Part shown: positions 18,588-26,482 of the stretch, piece after piece
Layout: the number at the start of each line of letters is the position of its first letter
How positions within the stretch are numbered: position 1 is the stretch's first letter
Assembly (NCBI GenBank): GCA_913775725.1
Contig: CAJYNG010000022.1
Location: 186,001 to 250,000, forward strand
DNA from: an uncultured Stenotrophomonas sp.
GTDB taxonomy: Bacteria; Pseudomonadota; Gammaproteobacteria; Xanthomonadales; Xanthomonadaceae
DNA length: 64,000 bases
Direction of reading: 5' to 3'
Translations under genes and position numbers: made by a program
Notes under the pieces: model-generated
The model's database searches: none
What the model saw: the letters and a program-made list of their open reading frames with translations, nothing else
Told to the model about the DNA's origin: nothing

Positions 18588-19955
18588 ATGAGTCCACAAA
18601 TCGCAACGATCATCGGTCTGGTGATCATGTTCATCGTCGCCACGGCGATGCCGATCAACATGGGCGCGGTCGCCTTCGCGCTGGCCTTCATCATCGGCGG
18701 GCTGTGGGTCGACATGGGCGGCAAGGAGGTCCTGGCCGGGTTCCCCGGCGATCTGTTCCTGACCCTGGTCGGCATCACCTACCTGTTCGCCATCGCGCAG
18801 AAGAACGGCACCATCGACCTGCTGGTGCAGTGGGCAGTAAAAGCCGTGCGCGGCCATATCGTGGCCATCCCGTGGGTAATGTTCGTGATTACCGCGGTGC
18901 TGACCGCCTTCGGCGCGCTCGGCCCGGCAGCGGTGGCCATCATCGGCCCGGTCGGGCTGCGCTTTGCCAAGCAGTACAACATCAACCCGCTGATGATGGG
19001 CCTGCTGGTCATCCATGGCGCACAGGCGGGCGGCTTCTCGCCGATCAGCGTGTACGGCAGCATCACCAACGGCGTGGTGCAGAAGGCCGGGCTGGAAGTG
19101 ACCGAGATGGCGGTGTTCCTGACCAGCCTGGGCTTCAACTTCATGATGGCGACGATCTGCTTCTTCGCCTTCGGTGGCATCGCCCTGCTGCGTCGCGGCT
19201 CGATCACCGCAGCAGGAACGATCGGCAATGCCGAACTGGCGATGGGCGGTGGCCCGCAGGCGTCGTCGCGCCAGTTCGCGATCGAAGGCCATGGCGCGCT
19301 GGTCGCAGCAGGTGGCGGCACGCTCAGCAATGATCCGGCGGCACTGGATGCGGTGAGCCTGACTCGCGAACGGTTGTTCACCCTGATCGGCCTGCTCGGC
19401 CTGGGCGTGGCCGCGCTGATCTACAACCTCAACGTCGGTCTGGTCTCGATCACTGTGGCGGTGGTGCTCGCACTGCTTTCGCCGCAGAGCCAGAAAGGCG
19501 CGGTCGATGGCATCAGCTGGTCCACCGTGCTGCTGATCTGCGGCGTGGTGACCTACATCGGCGTGCTGGAACATGCCGGTGCGGTGGACTTCATCGGCAA
19601 TGGTGTCTCCGACATCGGCATCCCGCTGCTCGGTGCGCTGCTGGTCTGCTACGTCGGCGGCATCGTCTCCGCATTCGCCTCGTCGGCGGCGGTGCTGGGC
19701 GCCACGATTCCACTGGCCGTGCCGTTCCTGATGCAGGGCCACCTCGGTGCGGCCGGCGTGATCTGTGCGCTGGCGGTGTCATCCACCATCGTCGATGTCA
19801 GCCCGTTCTCAACCAATGGCGCGCTGGTGGTGGCTTCGGCCGCGAAGGAAGAGCGCGAAACCCTGTTCCGCCGCTTCCTGGTCTACAGCGGCCTGGTGGT
19901 GGCCCTGGGGCCGCTGCTGGCCTGGCTGGTGTTCGTGGTGCCGGGCTGGATGTAA
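18588..19955 (+). CDS. matC: MatC-type malonate/dicarboxylate transporter
   Basis: A 455-residue inner-membrane carrier with about eleven hydrophobic segments, resembling MatC of rhizobia and the wider ion-transporter superfamily. The N-terminal 150 residues look like the MatC N-terminal domain (MPINMGAVAFALAFIIGG, LTAFGALGPAAVAIIGPVG). A hydrophilic loop around residues 205-260 separates two halves. Its place after the mdc genes indicates that it imports malonate; this replaces the MdcLM or MdcF transporters of other bacteria. A GGGAGG Shine-Dalgarno sequence precedes ATG 18588. Confidence 0.85.
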   Translation: MSPQIATIIGLVIMFIVATAMPINMGAVAFALAFIIGGLWVDMGGKEVLAGFPGDLFLTLVGITYLFAIAQKNGTIDLLVQWAVKAVRGHIVAIPWVMFVITAVLTAFGALGPAAVAIIGPVGLRFAKQYNINPLMMGLLVIHGAQAGGFSPISVYGSITNGVVQKAGLEVTEMAVFLTSLGFNFMMATICFFAFGGIALLRRGSITAAGTIGNAELAMGGGPQASSRQFAIEGHGALVAAGGGTLSNDPAALDAVSLTRERLFTLIGLLGLGVAALIYNLNVGLVSITVAVVLALLSPQSQKGAVDGISWSTVLLICGVVTYIGVLEHAGAVDFIGNGVSDIGIPLLGALLVCYVGGIVSAFASSAAVLGATIPLAVPFLMQGHLGAAGVICALAVSSTIVDVSPFSTNGALVVASAAKEERETLFRRFLVYSGLVVALGPLLAWLVFVVPGWM

Positions 19956-19964
19956 CTGTCGAAC

Positions 19965-19993
19965 GGTCGTGCCGGCCACTGGTCGGTACGACC
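19965..19993. promoter_or_regulatory. Nested palindrome with FadR-like box before the GntR gene
   Basis: The right half, GGTCG-GTA-CGACC (19981-19993), is a perfect dyad that contains GGTACGACC, much like E. coli FadR sites. With the left half GGTCGTGCCGGCC (19965-19977) it makes a larger imperfect inverted repeat. It ends 18 bases before the start of the GntR-family gene, fitting autoregulation. A decayed SMAG-like repeat is the alternative. Confidence 0.4.
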
Positions 19994-20011
19994 TGGCGTT
20001 ACACTCTGCGC

Positions 20012-20731
20012 ATGGCTATTGCCCCTGCCCCGCGGTCACCGAAGAAGCGCGCGCCTCTGTATGAAGAGGTTGCCGAACACGTGCGCGAACGCATCTATGA
20101 CTATCGCCTGCCGCCGGGCGAGTGGATCGACGAGCCCGCGCTGTGTGAAGAACTGGGCATCAGCCGCACACCGCTGCGCGAGGCCCTGAAGCTGCTGGCC
20201 GCTGAAGGCCTGGTGCAGATCGACGCGGGTCGTGGCAGCAGGGTTACGCGATTGACGCTGGAAGACCTCAACCAGCTGTTTCCGGTGATGGCCATGCTGG
20301 AAGGCCGCTGCGCGCACGAGGCGGTGAAGCACATCGACGATGCCGGTGTGCAGCAGCTGGAAGACCTGCATGCAGCAATGGAGACGGCAGCGGCCGAAGG
20401 CAACATCGCCGAGTACTACCGCAACAACTACCTCATTCACGAGACCGTGCAACATTACGCCGGCAACCCGTGGCTGATCCGCATCACCCACGATCTGCAT
20501 CGCATCCTGAAGATGCATCGCGGCCGCCAGCTGCTGACACCGGGGCGCACCGCGCAATCACTGGCTGAACATCGCGAGCTGATGGAGTGCTTCCGCCGCC
20601 GCGACGCGCAGGCTGCCGAACGCACCATGGAGCGCCACCTGCTCAGCCAGGGCCAGGCACTGGCCGCCTATGTGGCGGCAGGCGGGCTGTTGAACGTGCC
20701 GGCGCCGTTGCCGACCGAAGGCGGCGGCTGA
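20012..20731 (+). CDS. GntR-family (FCD/FadR subfamily) regulator of malonate use
   Basis: A 239-residue transcription regulator. The winged helix spans roughly residues 16-82 (ALCEELGISRTPLREALKLLAAEGLVQ is the recognition region, residues 48-74), followed by an FCD all-helical ligand domain with conserved Asp/His residues. MdcY of Acinetobacter and MatR of Rhizobium are GntR-type repressors of malonate genes, so this is likely the local malonate sensor. It lies 56 bases after matC. No LysR-type MdcR gene is present in the window. Confidence 0.82.
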   Translation: MAIAPAPRSPKKRAPLYEEVAEHVRERIYDYRLPPGEWIDEPALCEELGISRTPLREALKLLAAEGLVQIDAGRGSRVTRLTLEDLNQLFPVMAMLEGRCAHEAVKHIDDAGVQQLEDLHAAMETAAAEGNIAEYYRNNYLIHETVQHYAGNPWLIRITHDLHRILKMHRGRQLLTPGRTAQSLAEHRELMECFRRRDAQAAERTMERHLLSQGQALAAYVAAGGLLNVPAPLPTEGGG

Positions 20732-20750
20732 GCGGGCCGTCGTCGCTTTT

Positions 20751-20834
20751 GTAGAGTCGAGCCATGCTCGACTGCTTTTCGACCAGGCACCGCGGCGTTG
20801 GAGCGAAGTGCAGTCGAGCATGGCTCGACTCTAC
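20751..20834. repeat. SMAG repeat dimer
   Basis: GTAGAGTCGAGCCATGCTCGACT faces AGTCGAGCATGGCTCGACTCTAC across a 38-base centre. Both GTAG ends are intact. It follows the GntR gene by 19 bases and separates it from a minus-strand gene. Confidence 0.88.
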
Positions 20835-20841
20835 AGAGACC

Positions 20842-21198
20842 TCAATCGCTGCAGCTGCCACCACCACCGTCACTGCTGCCGCCGTCGCTTGCACAGTCGG
20901 AGCTGCTGTCGCTGTGATGGCCATGGTTGTCACTGGAATAGCCAACGGAGGTGTCATGGCTTCCGCCGCCATCACCCCGGCTGCCGGAGCCATCGGCCGT
21001 GGCCACTGCCATGCACAGGATCGCGCCGACCAGCGGCAGCAGCCAGACCAGCAGCAGCTGCACCGCCCGGCCCCCGGCCGACAGGCCGTCGCGCTGGGCG
21101 ATCACCACGGTGGCCACCACGTTGAGGCCCAGCACCAGCAGGACCAGCAGAAGGGCAACGATCAGCATTCGGCGGTTCCATGCCTGGACTGGGGGCAT
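20842..21198 (-). CDS. Small membrane protein with Ser/Gly/His/Asp-rich tail
   Basis: A 118-residue protein of unknown function. It has two hydrophobic segments (residues about 11-33 and 46-64) joined by QRDGLSAGGRA. A 50-residue tail follows, made almost only of Ser, Gly, Asp and His and ending GGSSDGGGGSCSD. Translation starts at ATG 21198 (MPPVQAWNRR); the frame stays open upstream only because it runs antisense through the nucleoside hydrolase gene. It is divergent from that gene and ends next to a SMAG dimer. I do not recognise the family. Confidence 0.6.
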   Translation of the reverse strand: MPPVQAWNRRMLIVALLLVLLVLGLNVVATVVIAQRDGLSAGGRAVQLLLVWLLPLVGAILCMAVATADGSGSRGDGGGSHDTSVGYSSDNHGHHSDSSSDCASDGGSSDGGGGSCSD

Positions 21199-21321
21199 TA
21201 TGGCCTGCCCCCCCCTGGCAATGGCCCTGCCTGTCATGAAGATGGGACAATGTAGGGCGCGCCGGCCCGCCTCCGGGCCGCCGGCGCCCCCCGCACCACA
21301 CGGAAGAAGAAGAACAACAAC

Positions 21322-22269
21322 ATGCTGAAAGTCATTTTTGATACCGACCCGGGCGTCGACGACGCCCTGGCCCTGCTGTACCTGCACAAGCACGCCCAGA
21401 TCGACCTGATCGGCGTCACCACCACCTTCGGCAATGCCTCGGTGGAGTCGACCACGCACAACGCGCTGTACCTGAAGCAGGCCTGGGGCTTTACCGCCCC
21501 GGTCGCGCGCGGTGCCGCTGGCCCGCTGCAGCCGGAAGCCACCCCGGAAGCCTGGCCGGTGCACATCCATGGCCACAACGGCCTGGGCAATCACCCGGTG
21601 CCGGCCAACCTGGACGTGGCCGCCGACGCGCGCTCCGCCCATCAGCTGATCATCGACCTGGTCCGCGCCCATCCGGGCGAGGTGACTCTGGTCGCGGTCG
21701 GCCGCATGACCAACCTGGCCCTGGCCCTGCAGCAGGCCCCGGACATCGCCGGCCTGGTGCGCGGCGTGGTGATCATGGGCGGCGCCTTCCACGTCAACGG
21801 CAACATCACCCCGGCCGCCGAGGCCAACATCTGGGGCGATGCCGAAGCGGCCGACGTGGTGTTCACCGCCAACTGGCCGGTTACCGCGATCGGCCTGGAC
21901 GTGACCACCCGCGTGGAAATGGACCGTGACGGTCTGGATAAGCTGGCCGCCATCGGCGGTGCCGATGCCGAGCTCGTGCGTGCGCTGTCGCAGGATTACG
22001 TGGACTTCTACCTGCAGGCCGGTCACAAGGGCATGGTCGTGCATGACTGCTGCGCGTGCATCGCGCTGACCCGCCCGGAGCTGTTCCAGTTCGAGCGCGC
22101 CAGCGTGCGCGTGGCCACCGACGGCGTTGCCCGCGGCATGACCATTCCCAAGCCGGAAGGCCTGGCGTTCGGCCCCAGCGTGTGGGACGGCCACGTGGTG
22201 CAGTCGATTGCCATCGGCGTGGATGCGGCCGCGGTACTGGCCGACATCGAGCAGACCCTGAAGGTCTGA
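21322..22269 (+). CDS. Nucleoside hydrolase (inosine/uridine-preferring)
   Basis: A 315-residue calcium-dependent ribonucleoside hydrolase that splits nucleosides to base and ribose for salvage. The Ca-binding motif DTDPGVDDAL is at residues 7-16. VTTTFGNASVESTTHNAL, HGHNGLG and NIWGDAEAADVVF are further family signatures. The catalytic His region (SVWDGHVVQS) is present near the C-terminus. A poly-A/G Shine-Dalgarno region precedes ATG 21322. It converges on an MHS transporter with only four bases between stops. Confidence 0.93.
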   Translation: MLKVIFDTDPGVDDALALLYLHKHAQIDLIGVTTTFGNASVESTTHNALYLKQAWGFTAPVARGAAGPLQPEATPEAWPVHIHGHNGLGNHPVPANLDVAADARSAHQLIIDLVRAHPGEVTLVAVGRMTNLALALQQAPDIAGLVRGVVIMGGAFHVNGNITPAAEANIWGDAEAADVVFTANWPVTAIGLDVTTRVEMDRDGLDKLAAIGGADAELVRALSQDYVDFYLQAGHKGMVVHDCCACIALTRPELFQFERASVRVATDGVARGMTIPKPEGLAFGPSVWDGHVVQSIAIGVDAAAVLADIEQTLKV

Positions 22270-22273
22270 CCCG

Positions 22274-23533
22274 CTAGCGCTTGGCCCTGCCTGGGACCGT
22301 CTCGGGCAGGGTCCACAACACCGGCAGCACCAGTACTGCCACCAGCGCGATCATCGCGCCCGGCGCCGCCGCCCAGCCGCTGCGTTCCACCCACCATTGC
22401 GCCAGCCATGGCGTTGCACCTCCGAAAACGGCCGTGGCCATGGTCACGCCCAGTGCCAGGCCGCTGACCCGGCCTTCGCCCGGGAATTGTTCGGCCGTGG
22501 CCGGCGCAGCAACGGCACTTACCCCACCGGCTACGCAAGCCAGCAGCACCGCGGCCAGTGCGATGCCCACCGCCGTCGCCTGCGCCATCCACGCAAACAG
22601 GGACAGTGGCAACAGCGCTGCCAGCACGGTCAGGCCCAGCAACACCGGCCGTCGTCCAACGCGGTCGGACAACGCGCCACACAGCGGCGTGATCGCAATG
22701 ACCGCCACTGCCGCAATCGTCGACAGCCACAGTGCGTCCCCCTCGTCGTGGCCCCGTGCATGCAGGAATGCGGGTACATAGGTGATGCCCACGTAGTAGG
22801 TGATCGAGCCCAAGGCCGAGATCGCGAAGGTGCGCGCCACTGCCAACGGATGGTTGCGCAGGACATGGCGAAGCGGCGTGGCCGGAATGCTGCCCTCACG
22901 GCGCTGACGCTCGAACTCCGGCGATTCGTGCATCCCCGAGCGCGCGACCAGGATCACCAGCGCGAGCGCGGCACCGACGAAGAACGGAATACGCCAGCCC
23001 CAGCTGTCCAGCTGCGCGGGCGCGAGCAGCGCCACGGTAACCGCGGAGATCGCCACCGCCAGCAGTGCGCCTACTTCACTGGCCGCCGACGCCAGCGAGG
23101 TCACCAGGCCACGTCGCCGCGCCGGTGCACTTTCCAGCAGGTACGCCACCACCCCGGTGTACTCACCGCCCACCGAAAACGCCATCACGCAGCGCAGTGC
23201 CAGCAGCAGCACGCCCGCCGTCGTACCTGCGGTGGTCGCGGTCGGCAGCAGTGCCGTGGCCAGCATTGCCGCTGCCATCAACGCCATCGACGCCAGCAGC
23301 ATCCAACGCCGGCCCAGGCGGTCGCCCAGGTGGCCGAAGCACAGTGCGCCCAGCGGGCGCATCAGGTAGGACACCGCGAACCCAGCCAGGGTGACCAGCA
23401 TCGCCTCTTTGCCGCCGCCGAAGAACACCCGCGACAACACCGTGGCGAAGTACAGGTACAGGGTGAAGTCGTACCACTCGACCACAGTGGAAAGGCCCGC
23501 CACCCACATCGAGCGCTGCCGCGCTACCGTCAT
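22274..23533 (-). CDS. MHS-family MFS transporter
   Basis: A 419-residue twelve-segment transporter of the metabolite:H+ symporter branch (ProP, ShiA, KgtP relatives). The signature VVEWYDFTLYLYFA is at residues about 17-30, GDRLGRRWM about 68 and MAFSVGGEYTGVVAYLLE about 115. Substrate cannot be read from sequence; relatives carry organic acids, shikimate, proline or betaine. It stands alone between convergent and same-strand genes. Confidence 0.87.
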   Translation of the reverse strand: MTVARQRSMWVAGLSTVVEWYDFTLYLYFATVLSRVFFGGGKEAMLVTLAGFAVSYLMRPLGALCFGHLGDRLGRRWMLLASMALMAAAMLATALLPTATTAGTTAGVLLLALRCVMAFSVGGEYTGVVAYLLESAPARRRGLVTSLASAASEVGALLAVAISAVTVALLAPAQLDSWGWRIPFFVGAALALVILVARSGMHESPEFERQRREGSIPATPLRHVLRNHPLAVARTFAISALGSITYYVGITYVPAFLHARGHDEGDALWLSTIAAVAVIAITPLCGALSDRVGRRPVLLGLTVLAALLPLSLFAWMAQATAVGIALAAVLLACVAGGVSAVAAPATAEQFPGEGRVSGLALGVTMATAVFGGATPWLAQWWVERSGWAAAPGAMIALVAVLVLPVLWTLPETVPGRAKR

Positions 23534-23623
23534 TGCGTGTTCGCCTTCAACAGCCTCGATCCCGATTGTGCAGGTTCCAGGGAGGGTGGCATGACCGGGG
23601 TGAAACGCGGGTCAGTACCTGGC

Positions 23624-24397
23624 CTACATGGCGCGGAACGCACCGAGATAGCGTCGGCTGACCGGCAACACCTCATCGCGACCTCGCAGGTGCAGCTGGG
23701 CGGTCTCGTTGTCGCCGCGCACCAGCAGCTTCACCGCGTGCCGGTTGACCACCGCCGAGCGGTGCACCTGCACGAAGCTGTCCGGGTCGAGCTGCTGCAC
23801 CAGGTCCTTCAGCGGAAGCGCGATCACGGCCTCGCCCGGGCGGCCATCGTCCTCGCGCCAACCGACCTGCGTGTACTTGCTGTCGGCGCGCAGGAAGTCC
23901 ACGGCGCTGCAGGGAATCACCCGCAGCACGTTGCCGACCTGCGCATGCAGCCAACGCAGCGGCGTCGGCGCCGGCAGCGACAGGCGCTCGGCCAGCTGCT
24001 GCAGTTGCCGTTGCAGGTCCTGCAACGGCGGTGGCTGCTGGAGGCGCTGCTGCAGCCGCTGCACCGTATCGTGCAGGCGCTGCGCGTCCACCGGCTTGAC
24101 CAGGTAATCCAGCGCGCCCTGTGCGAACGCCTGCACCGCGTAGGCATCATAGGCCGTGACGAACACCACCTGCGCACGCCGCGCGACGCGCGCGGCGACA
24201 TCGATACCGGACAGGCCCGGCATGTGGATGTCGAGGAAACAGACCTGCGGCCGCAGGGTCTCGAACGCCTGCAGCGCTTCGCGGCCGTTGCGCGCCTGCG
24301 CCACCACCTGCAGCTGCGGCCACGCCTGCGCCAGCTGCGCTGCCAGCGCCTGCCGCAGCAGCGGTTCGTCGTCGGCAATGAGCGCGGTGGCGATCAC
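23624..24397 (-). CDS. LytTR-domain response regulator
   Basis: A 257-residue response regulator of the LytR/AlgR type. The receiver domain has the phosphoacceptor Asp56 in FLDIHMPGLSG and the conserved acidic pair in ALIADDEP. A Gln-rich linker leads to a C-terminal LytTR DNA-binding domain (DSFVQVHRSAVVNRHAV). I prefer GTG 24397, which overlaps the kinase stop as GTGA and has GGGAG six bases upstream. The partner is the adjacent kinase. Confidence 0.9.
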   Translation of the reverse strand: MIATALIADDEPLLRQALAAQLAQAWPQLQVVAQARNGREALQAFETLRPQVCFLDIHMPGLSGIDVAARVARRAQVVFVTAYDAYAVQAFAQGALDYLVKPVDAQRLHDTVQRLQQRLQQPPPLQDLQRQLQQLAERLSLPAPTPLRWLHAQVGNVLRVIPCSAVDFLRADSKYTQVGWREDDGRPGEAVIALPLKDLVQQLDPDSFVQVHRSAVVNRHAVKLLVRGDNETAQLHLRGRDEVLPVSRRYLGAFRAM

Positions 24398-25455
24398 ACC
24401 ACACACTCCCGGGCCGGGAGCCGCAGGCGCGCGATCGCACCGCGTTGCGGACCCGCCTGCAACTGCAGCGAAGCGGCATCGCCATACAACAGCTGCAGCC
24501 GCTGGCGCAGCGTCTGCAGGCCCGTGCCAAGACCCGGCGCGGCATCGGCCAGGCCCAGGCCGTCGTCACTCACACTCACCTCATAGCGGGTATCTTCGCG
24601 CCAGGCCCGTACCACCACCTCGCCACCGTCTTCGCAGGGGTCAATGCCATGGCGGATCGCATTCTCCACCAGGGTCAGCACGGACAAGCCCGGGCACGCC
24701 AGCGCCAACGCCTCCTCTGCGATCTCCAGCCGGAAGCGCAGCCGATCCGGCATGCGCATGTGCATCAGTTCCAGATAGGCAGCCACCAGCGCGATCTCTT
24801 CCTCCATCCGTACCATCGGCTGCTGCAGGCGCGGCACGCTGCCACGCAGGTAGGCCACCAGATGGCGCATCACCACCGATGCCTGCGGAGATCCGCTGTC
24901 CACCAGCGCCTGCAGGTTGGCCAGGGTGTTGAACAGGAAATGGGGGGCGACCTGGCGTTGCAGCAACTGCACGCGTGCCTCCAGCGCCTGTCGCTCCAGT
25001 TCGCTGCGCTCGAGCGCGAAAGCCAGCGCCTGGTGCCGGGCCAGCGCATCCTTGTGCCGCACCAGCGCGGCGAGCGCCACCCATGGCGCCACCAGCAGGC
25101 CAACCACGGTGAGGGTCAGGAAGCCGGTCCAGCGATCGGCGTCCTGCCAGAACGGCGGTGCTGCCGCGTGGGTGCCGGCCAGATAGATTGCCAGCGTGCC
25201 CAGCGGAATCACCGCCGCCACTGCGAGGATCTGCAGTACCCAGCGCGACAGCCAACCCGGCAATGACCGCGGCCAGCGCTCCAGCGCGGTGAACACCAGC
25301 ATCGCCGCCATGCCCAGCGCCAGCGCGCGCGGCAGTACCGACCACCACGGATGCCAGTCGATGACCAGCAGCGCACCGAGCGCCAGCGAGATGCCTGCAC
25401 ACCACAGGGTCCGGTGCAGCAGCGAAACCGGCGGTGGCGGCAGTACGTCGGACAT
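24394..25455 (-). CDS. LytS-type sensor histidine kinase
   Basis: A 353-residue membrane kinase. The N-terminal half has about four hydrophobic segments with little periplasmic sequence, so the signal is probably membrane-borne. The His-kinase region carries the LytS-type H box PHFLFNTLANLQALVD and the N box LVENAIRHGI, with a GTGLQTLRQRL ATP-lid. The start is uncertain: ATG 25455 (MSDVLPPPP) or 25467. It is followed by its response regulator and preceded, 34 bases away, by a DUF2306 membrane protein on the same strand. Confidence 0.88.
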   Translation of the reverse strand: MSDVLPPPPVSLLHRTLWCAGISLALGALLVIDWHPWWSVLPRALALGMAAMLVFTALERWPRSLPGWLSRWVLQILAVAAVIPLGTLAIYLAGTHAAAPPFWQDADRWTGFLTLTVVGLLVAPWVALAALVRHKDALARHQALAFALERSELERQALEARVQLLQRQVAPHFLFNTLANLQALVDSGSPQASVVMRHLVAYLRGSVPRLQQPMVRMEEEIALVAAYLELMHMRMPDRLRFRLEIAEEALALACPGLSVLTLVENAIRHGIDPCEDGGEVVVRAWREDTRYEVSVSDDGLGLADAAPGLGTGLQTLRQRLQLLYGDAASLQLQAGPQRGAIARLRLPARECVV

Positions 25456-25489
25456 GACAGGCAGCATAGCGCTTCGCCACTGCGGCACG

Positions 25490-26350
25490 TCAGCCGGCCG
25501 CGAGCGGCGGCCACCACATCAACGCCGCCGCTGCCAGGCTGCCGGCCAGGGTCGCCAGCGCCGCAACCAGCAGCGTCGCGCAGGCCAGCCAGGCACGAAG
25601 GCCCCCCGCCTGCCGCTGGGCGCGCAGGTACAGTTCCAGCACCGCCAGGGGCAGCAGGGTCTGCGCGAAGGCCAATGCGGTCAGCGCCGGCCCAGTGAAG
25701 GTATCCGCATCGAAGCCGGCCGGGCCCTGGTTGAGCAGCAGCCACAGCATCAGGCCGATGCGGAAGAACCACACCCCGCCCACCGCCAGGAACAGGCGCA
25801 GTGCCCAGACGCGGTGCTCGGTGATGCGTCGCTGTCGCGCGTGCCACCACGCTGCTGCCGCAAACCACAGGATCAATACGGCGTTGAGCGAGGTACCGAG
25901 GTGCTGGGCAGTGTCACCGGCGGCACCACCGCGTATCCACACCATCGCCAGGCCGCCCAGCGCCAGCAACGCGGCAGCCGCCATGTAGAACCGGCCATTC
26001 CAGCGGTGTACGGCCGGCGCCCAGCGCCGCAACGCAGGCCACAGCTGCAGCCCCCCCCCCAGCACGATGCCGGCCGCGAGCAGCAGGTGCATCGCCAGCA
26101 CTGCATTGAAGGCCGTCGCACCGGCCACATAGCCATGTGGCATCACCTCGTTCCAGCGCTGCGGCTGGCCGGCCAGCGTGCTGCTTCCGTAGAACCCCAC
26201 GATGTAGATGGCAAACAGCAGCTGGCCAAGCGCGGCAGCGCCCAGCCAGGCAAGGGCTCCGATCCGCAACAGGCGCTGGTGGCGCCGCAGGGGATCCCCG
26301 TTGGCGCGCGCCGGGTGACCTTCGGTGATGGCAAGGGCAGGCAGAGACAT
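25490..26350 (-). CDS. DUF2306-like membrane protein with a G10 tract
   Basis: A 286-residue protein with about seven or eight hydrophobic segments and conserved histidines in the pattern of DUF2306/YozB-type membrane proteins (NEVMPHGYVAGATAF, MHLLLAAGIVLGGG, WNGRFYMAAA). ATG 26350 is preceded by GAAGGA at good distance. A run of ten G (26051-26060 on the plus strand as C) encodes part of VLGGGLQL near residue 100. A one-base slip would truncate the protein. It lies upstream of the LytS/LytR pair on the same strand, so the three may be co-transcribed. Biochemical function unknown. Confidence 0.72.
   Translation of the reverse strand: MSLPALAITEGHPARANGDPLRRHQRLLRIGALAWLGAAALGQLLFAIYIVGFYGSSTLAGQPQRWNEVMPHGYVAGATAFNAVLAMHLLLAAGIVLGGGLQLWPALRRWAPAVHRWNGRFYMAAAALLALGGLAMVWIRGGAAGDTAQHLGTSLNAVLILWFAAAAWWHARQRRITEHRVWALRLFLAVGGVWFFRIGLMLWLLLNQGPAGFDADTFTGPALTALAFAQTLLPLAVLELYLRAQRQAGGLRAWLACATLLVAALATLAGSLAAAALMWWPPLAAG
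26051..26060. repeat. Homopolymer C10/G10 inside the DUF2306-like gene
   Basis: Ten uninterrupted C on the plus strand, read as G10 in the gene. Such tracts are slippage-prone and are a classic phase-variation device; here the frame is intact (encoding Gly-Gly-Gly). Confidence 0.9.
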
Positions 26351-26482
26351 GGCACGGTTTCCTTCGGGGAGGGCGTCATTGTTCTCCCCCGCCACGCCCA
26401 TGGGAGTGCTGACCACGATCAATGACGGCCTGCGCCGACGGGAGACGCGCGGCGGCGACCGCTGGCGTGCTGGAATCCTTGG

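Noticed and set aside
21199-22194. Upstream extension of the small membrane protein to 450 residues
   Set aside because: The extension is antisense to the nucleoside hydrolase and has shadow-like composition; the real start is ATG 21198.
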